DNA of 64,000 nt, from contig JBKJNB010000072.1 of NCBI GenBank assembly GCA_046595995.1, forward strand, positions 27,104-91,103. Reading direction: 5' to 3'. Made by a program: the position numbers and the translations under genes. The stretch is from JAWXBR01 sp046595995. Lineage in GTDB: Bacteria > Bacteroidota > Ignavibacteria > Kapaibacteriales > Kapaibacteriaceae. Below the pieces are notes generated by a model. The model saw only the letters and a list, made by a program, of their open reading frames with translations. It did no database searches and was not told the origin of the DNA. Position 1 is the first letter of the stretch. Each line of letters opens with the position of its first letter. Positions 63,264 to 64,000 of this stretch are shown piece after piece.

Positions 63264-63995
63264 ATGCGCCGAGAAATCACCACGTGGTGGAGCCCGAACC
63301 TGGGCAAGAACATGGAGATCGTGGCCTATGGGCAATTCGGTCCGGCGCTTTTAATGTTTCCAAGTGCTGCAGCTGACTTTCTTGAGTACGAACGCTTTCA
63401 TCTCATCGAGTCGATTGCACCGTTCATCGAAGCACACAAGTGCAAGGTGTACTCTATCAACAGCATTAACAGTGAGAGTTGGCTGAACGACAAAATGCAC
63501 CCGCGCGACAAGGTCATGCGCCATCAGCAGTACAACAATTACATCGTCGAGGAAGTTGTACCATTCATCTTCCGTGATTGTGACGGCGCAGTTCCTATCA
63601 CAACATCGGGCGTTTCTTTAGGCGCGCTGCATGCTGCCAATTCGTTCCTCCGCAGACCCGATGTGTTCGAGGGCACGATTGCAATGAGCGGCATCTACGA
63701 TCTTAAGGCGTACACCAAAGGGTACTACGACGAGGACTGCTATTTCAACTCGCCCATTGACTATTTGCCCAACCTAACCGACCCATACTGGCTAAACCTC
63801 CTGCGTTCAAAACACAATGTTCAGTTCCTCACCGGAAGCGGTCCGTACGAAGACCCCAACGCCTCACTCGCCATCGGACGCATACTCAGCATGAAGAACA
63901 TTCCGCATAAAGTGGAAGTGTGGGGCACCGAATGGCAACACGATTGGCCCACCTGGCGCAAGATGCTGCCACATGCACTTGGATCGATGAGTTAG
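63264..63995 (+). CDS. Esterase-like alpha/beta hydrolase (esterase D / PHB depolymerase type)
   Basis: 243 aa, no signal peptide. LLMFPSAAADFLEYERFHLI, nucleophile elbow SGVSLGALHAANSFLRRP (GxSxG), GTIAMSGIYDL, and late WGTEWQHDWPTWRKMLPHAL supplying the catalytic His. Similar proteins are annotated as esterases of unknown substrate. GAGGA shortly before the ATG; TATATTGC upstream near 63220 is a one-mismatch -7 box. Confidence 0.82.
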   Translation: MRREITTWWSPNLGKNMEIVAYGQFGPALLMFPSAAADFLEYERFHLIESIAPFIEAHKCKVYSINSINSESWLNDKMHPRDKVMRHQQYNNYIVEEVVPFIFRDCDGAVPITTSGVSLGALHAANSFLRRPDVFEGTIAMSGIYDLKAYTKGYYDEDCYFNSPIDYLPNLTDPYWLNLLRSKHNVQFLTGSGPYEDPNASLAIGRILSMKNIPHKVEVWGTEWQHDWPTWRKMLPHALGSMS

Positions 63996-64000
63996 TTCGA

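Noticed and set aside
1..64000. tRNA, rRNA, transposase or phage genes
   Set aside because: Inspected all gaps; none shows a cloverleaf, rRNA segment, or transposase/integrase motif.

Overview
The window is a densely packed piece of a bacterial chromosome with about 55 protein genes, many overlapping by 1-20 bases, and no rRNA, tRNA, CRISPR array, insertion sequence or prophage that I can see. Signs of a Bacteroidota/Chlorobiota-type (FCB) organism: several secreted proteins ending in a type IX secretion (T9SS) C-terminal domain, a PorE-like PD40/OmpA lipoprotein, kynurenine 3-monooxygenase, and repeated upstream octamers of the Bacteroidota -7 promoter form TAnnTTTG. Split secD and secF, moderate GC and use of GTG/TTG starts would fit a Kapabacteria-like lineage at the base of the group, but that placement is inference.

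Layout. 1-2.7 kb: secD and the start of secF (minus). 2.9-3.2 kb: remnant of a T9SS cargo gene. 3.2-12.3 kb: a plus-strand run trmB, aat, porE-like, PBP1A, FAH-family hydrolase, two lipoproteins and kmo, nearly all overlapping or touching. 12.3-14.9 kb: a glycine-rich T9SS cargo protein (minus). 15-19.4 kb: LD-carboxypeptidase (plus), then a GlcNAc-kinase-like protein, a DUF3108 protein and a CtpA protease (minus), all plausible cell-wall or envelope functions. 19.5-23.5 kb: a large T9SS/IgGFc-domain protein and a Tat-type phosphatase (minus). 23.5-26.1 kb: SpoU methyltransferase, MqnA-like protein, transaldolase and TetR regulator (plus). 26.2-27.4 kb: membrane acyltransferase (minus). 27.5-37.7 kb: an eleven-gene minus-strand operon running SpoIIM-like, membrane protein, DUF4129, DUF4350, MoxR, DUF58, CcmB, phosphatase lipoprotein, outer-membrane protein, GDPD lipoprotein, outer-membrane protein, with an RDD gene divergent from its head. 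38.6-43.8 kb: a broken T9SS-associated gene, a T9SS cargo protein and a DUF4397 lipoprotein (minus). 43.8-46.0 kb: prfA, MarR regulator and CAP-domain protein (plus). 46.1-47.6 kb: acyl-CoA carboxylase beta (minus). 47.7-50.1 kb: small membrane protein and two glycosyltransferases (plus). 50.0-56.6 kb: T9SS beta-propeller protein, nusB, leucine dehydrogenase, outer-membrane barrel, RRM protein and Tat-exported superoxide dismutase (all minus). 56.7-64 kb: Spy-like protein (plus), FBPase and UspA (minus), a TPR/transglutaminase protein, thiamine pyrophosphokinase and an esterase (plus).

The strongest unusual signal is at 40121-40182. A 31-base segment has been inserted as the exact reverse complement of the sequence it interrupts, breaking a gene of 796 codons; removing 40138-40168 restores one continuous frame. 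Other points for follow-up are a clearly over-frequent octamer ARGGGGCT on both strands, the eleven-gene MoxR/DUF58 operon that also carries a lone CcmB and envelope phosphatases, a T9SS cargo remnant next to trmB, and a G-quadruplex-forming tract that encodes the Ser-Pro linker of the exported SOD.

Start codons were chosen from Shine-Dalgarno matches, stop/start overlaps and signal-peptide position; all family assignments come from reading motifs by eye, not from searches.
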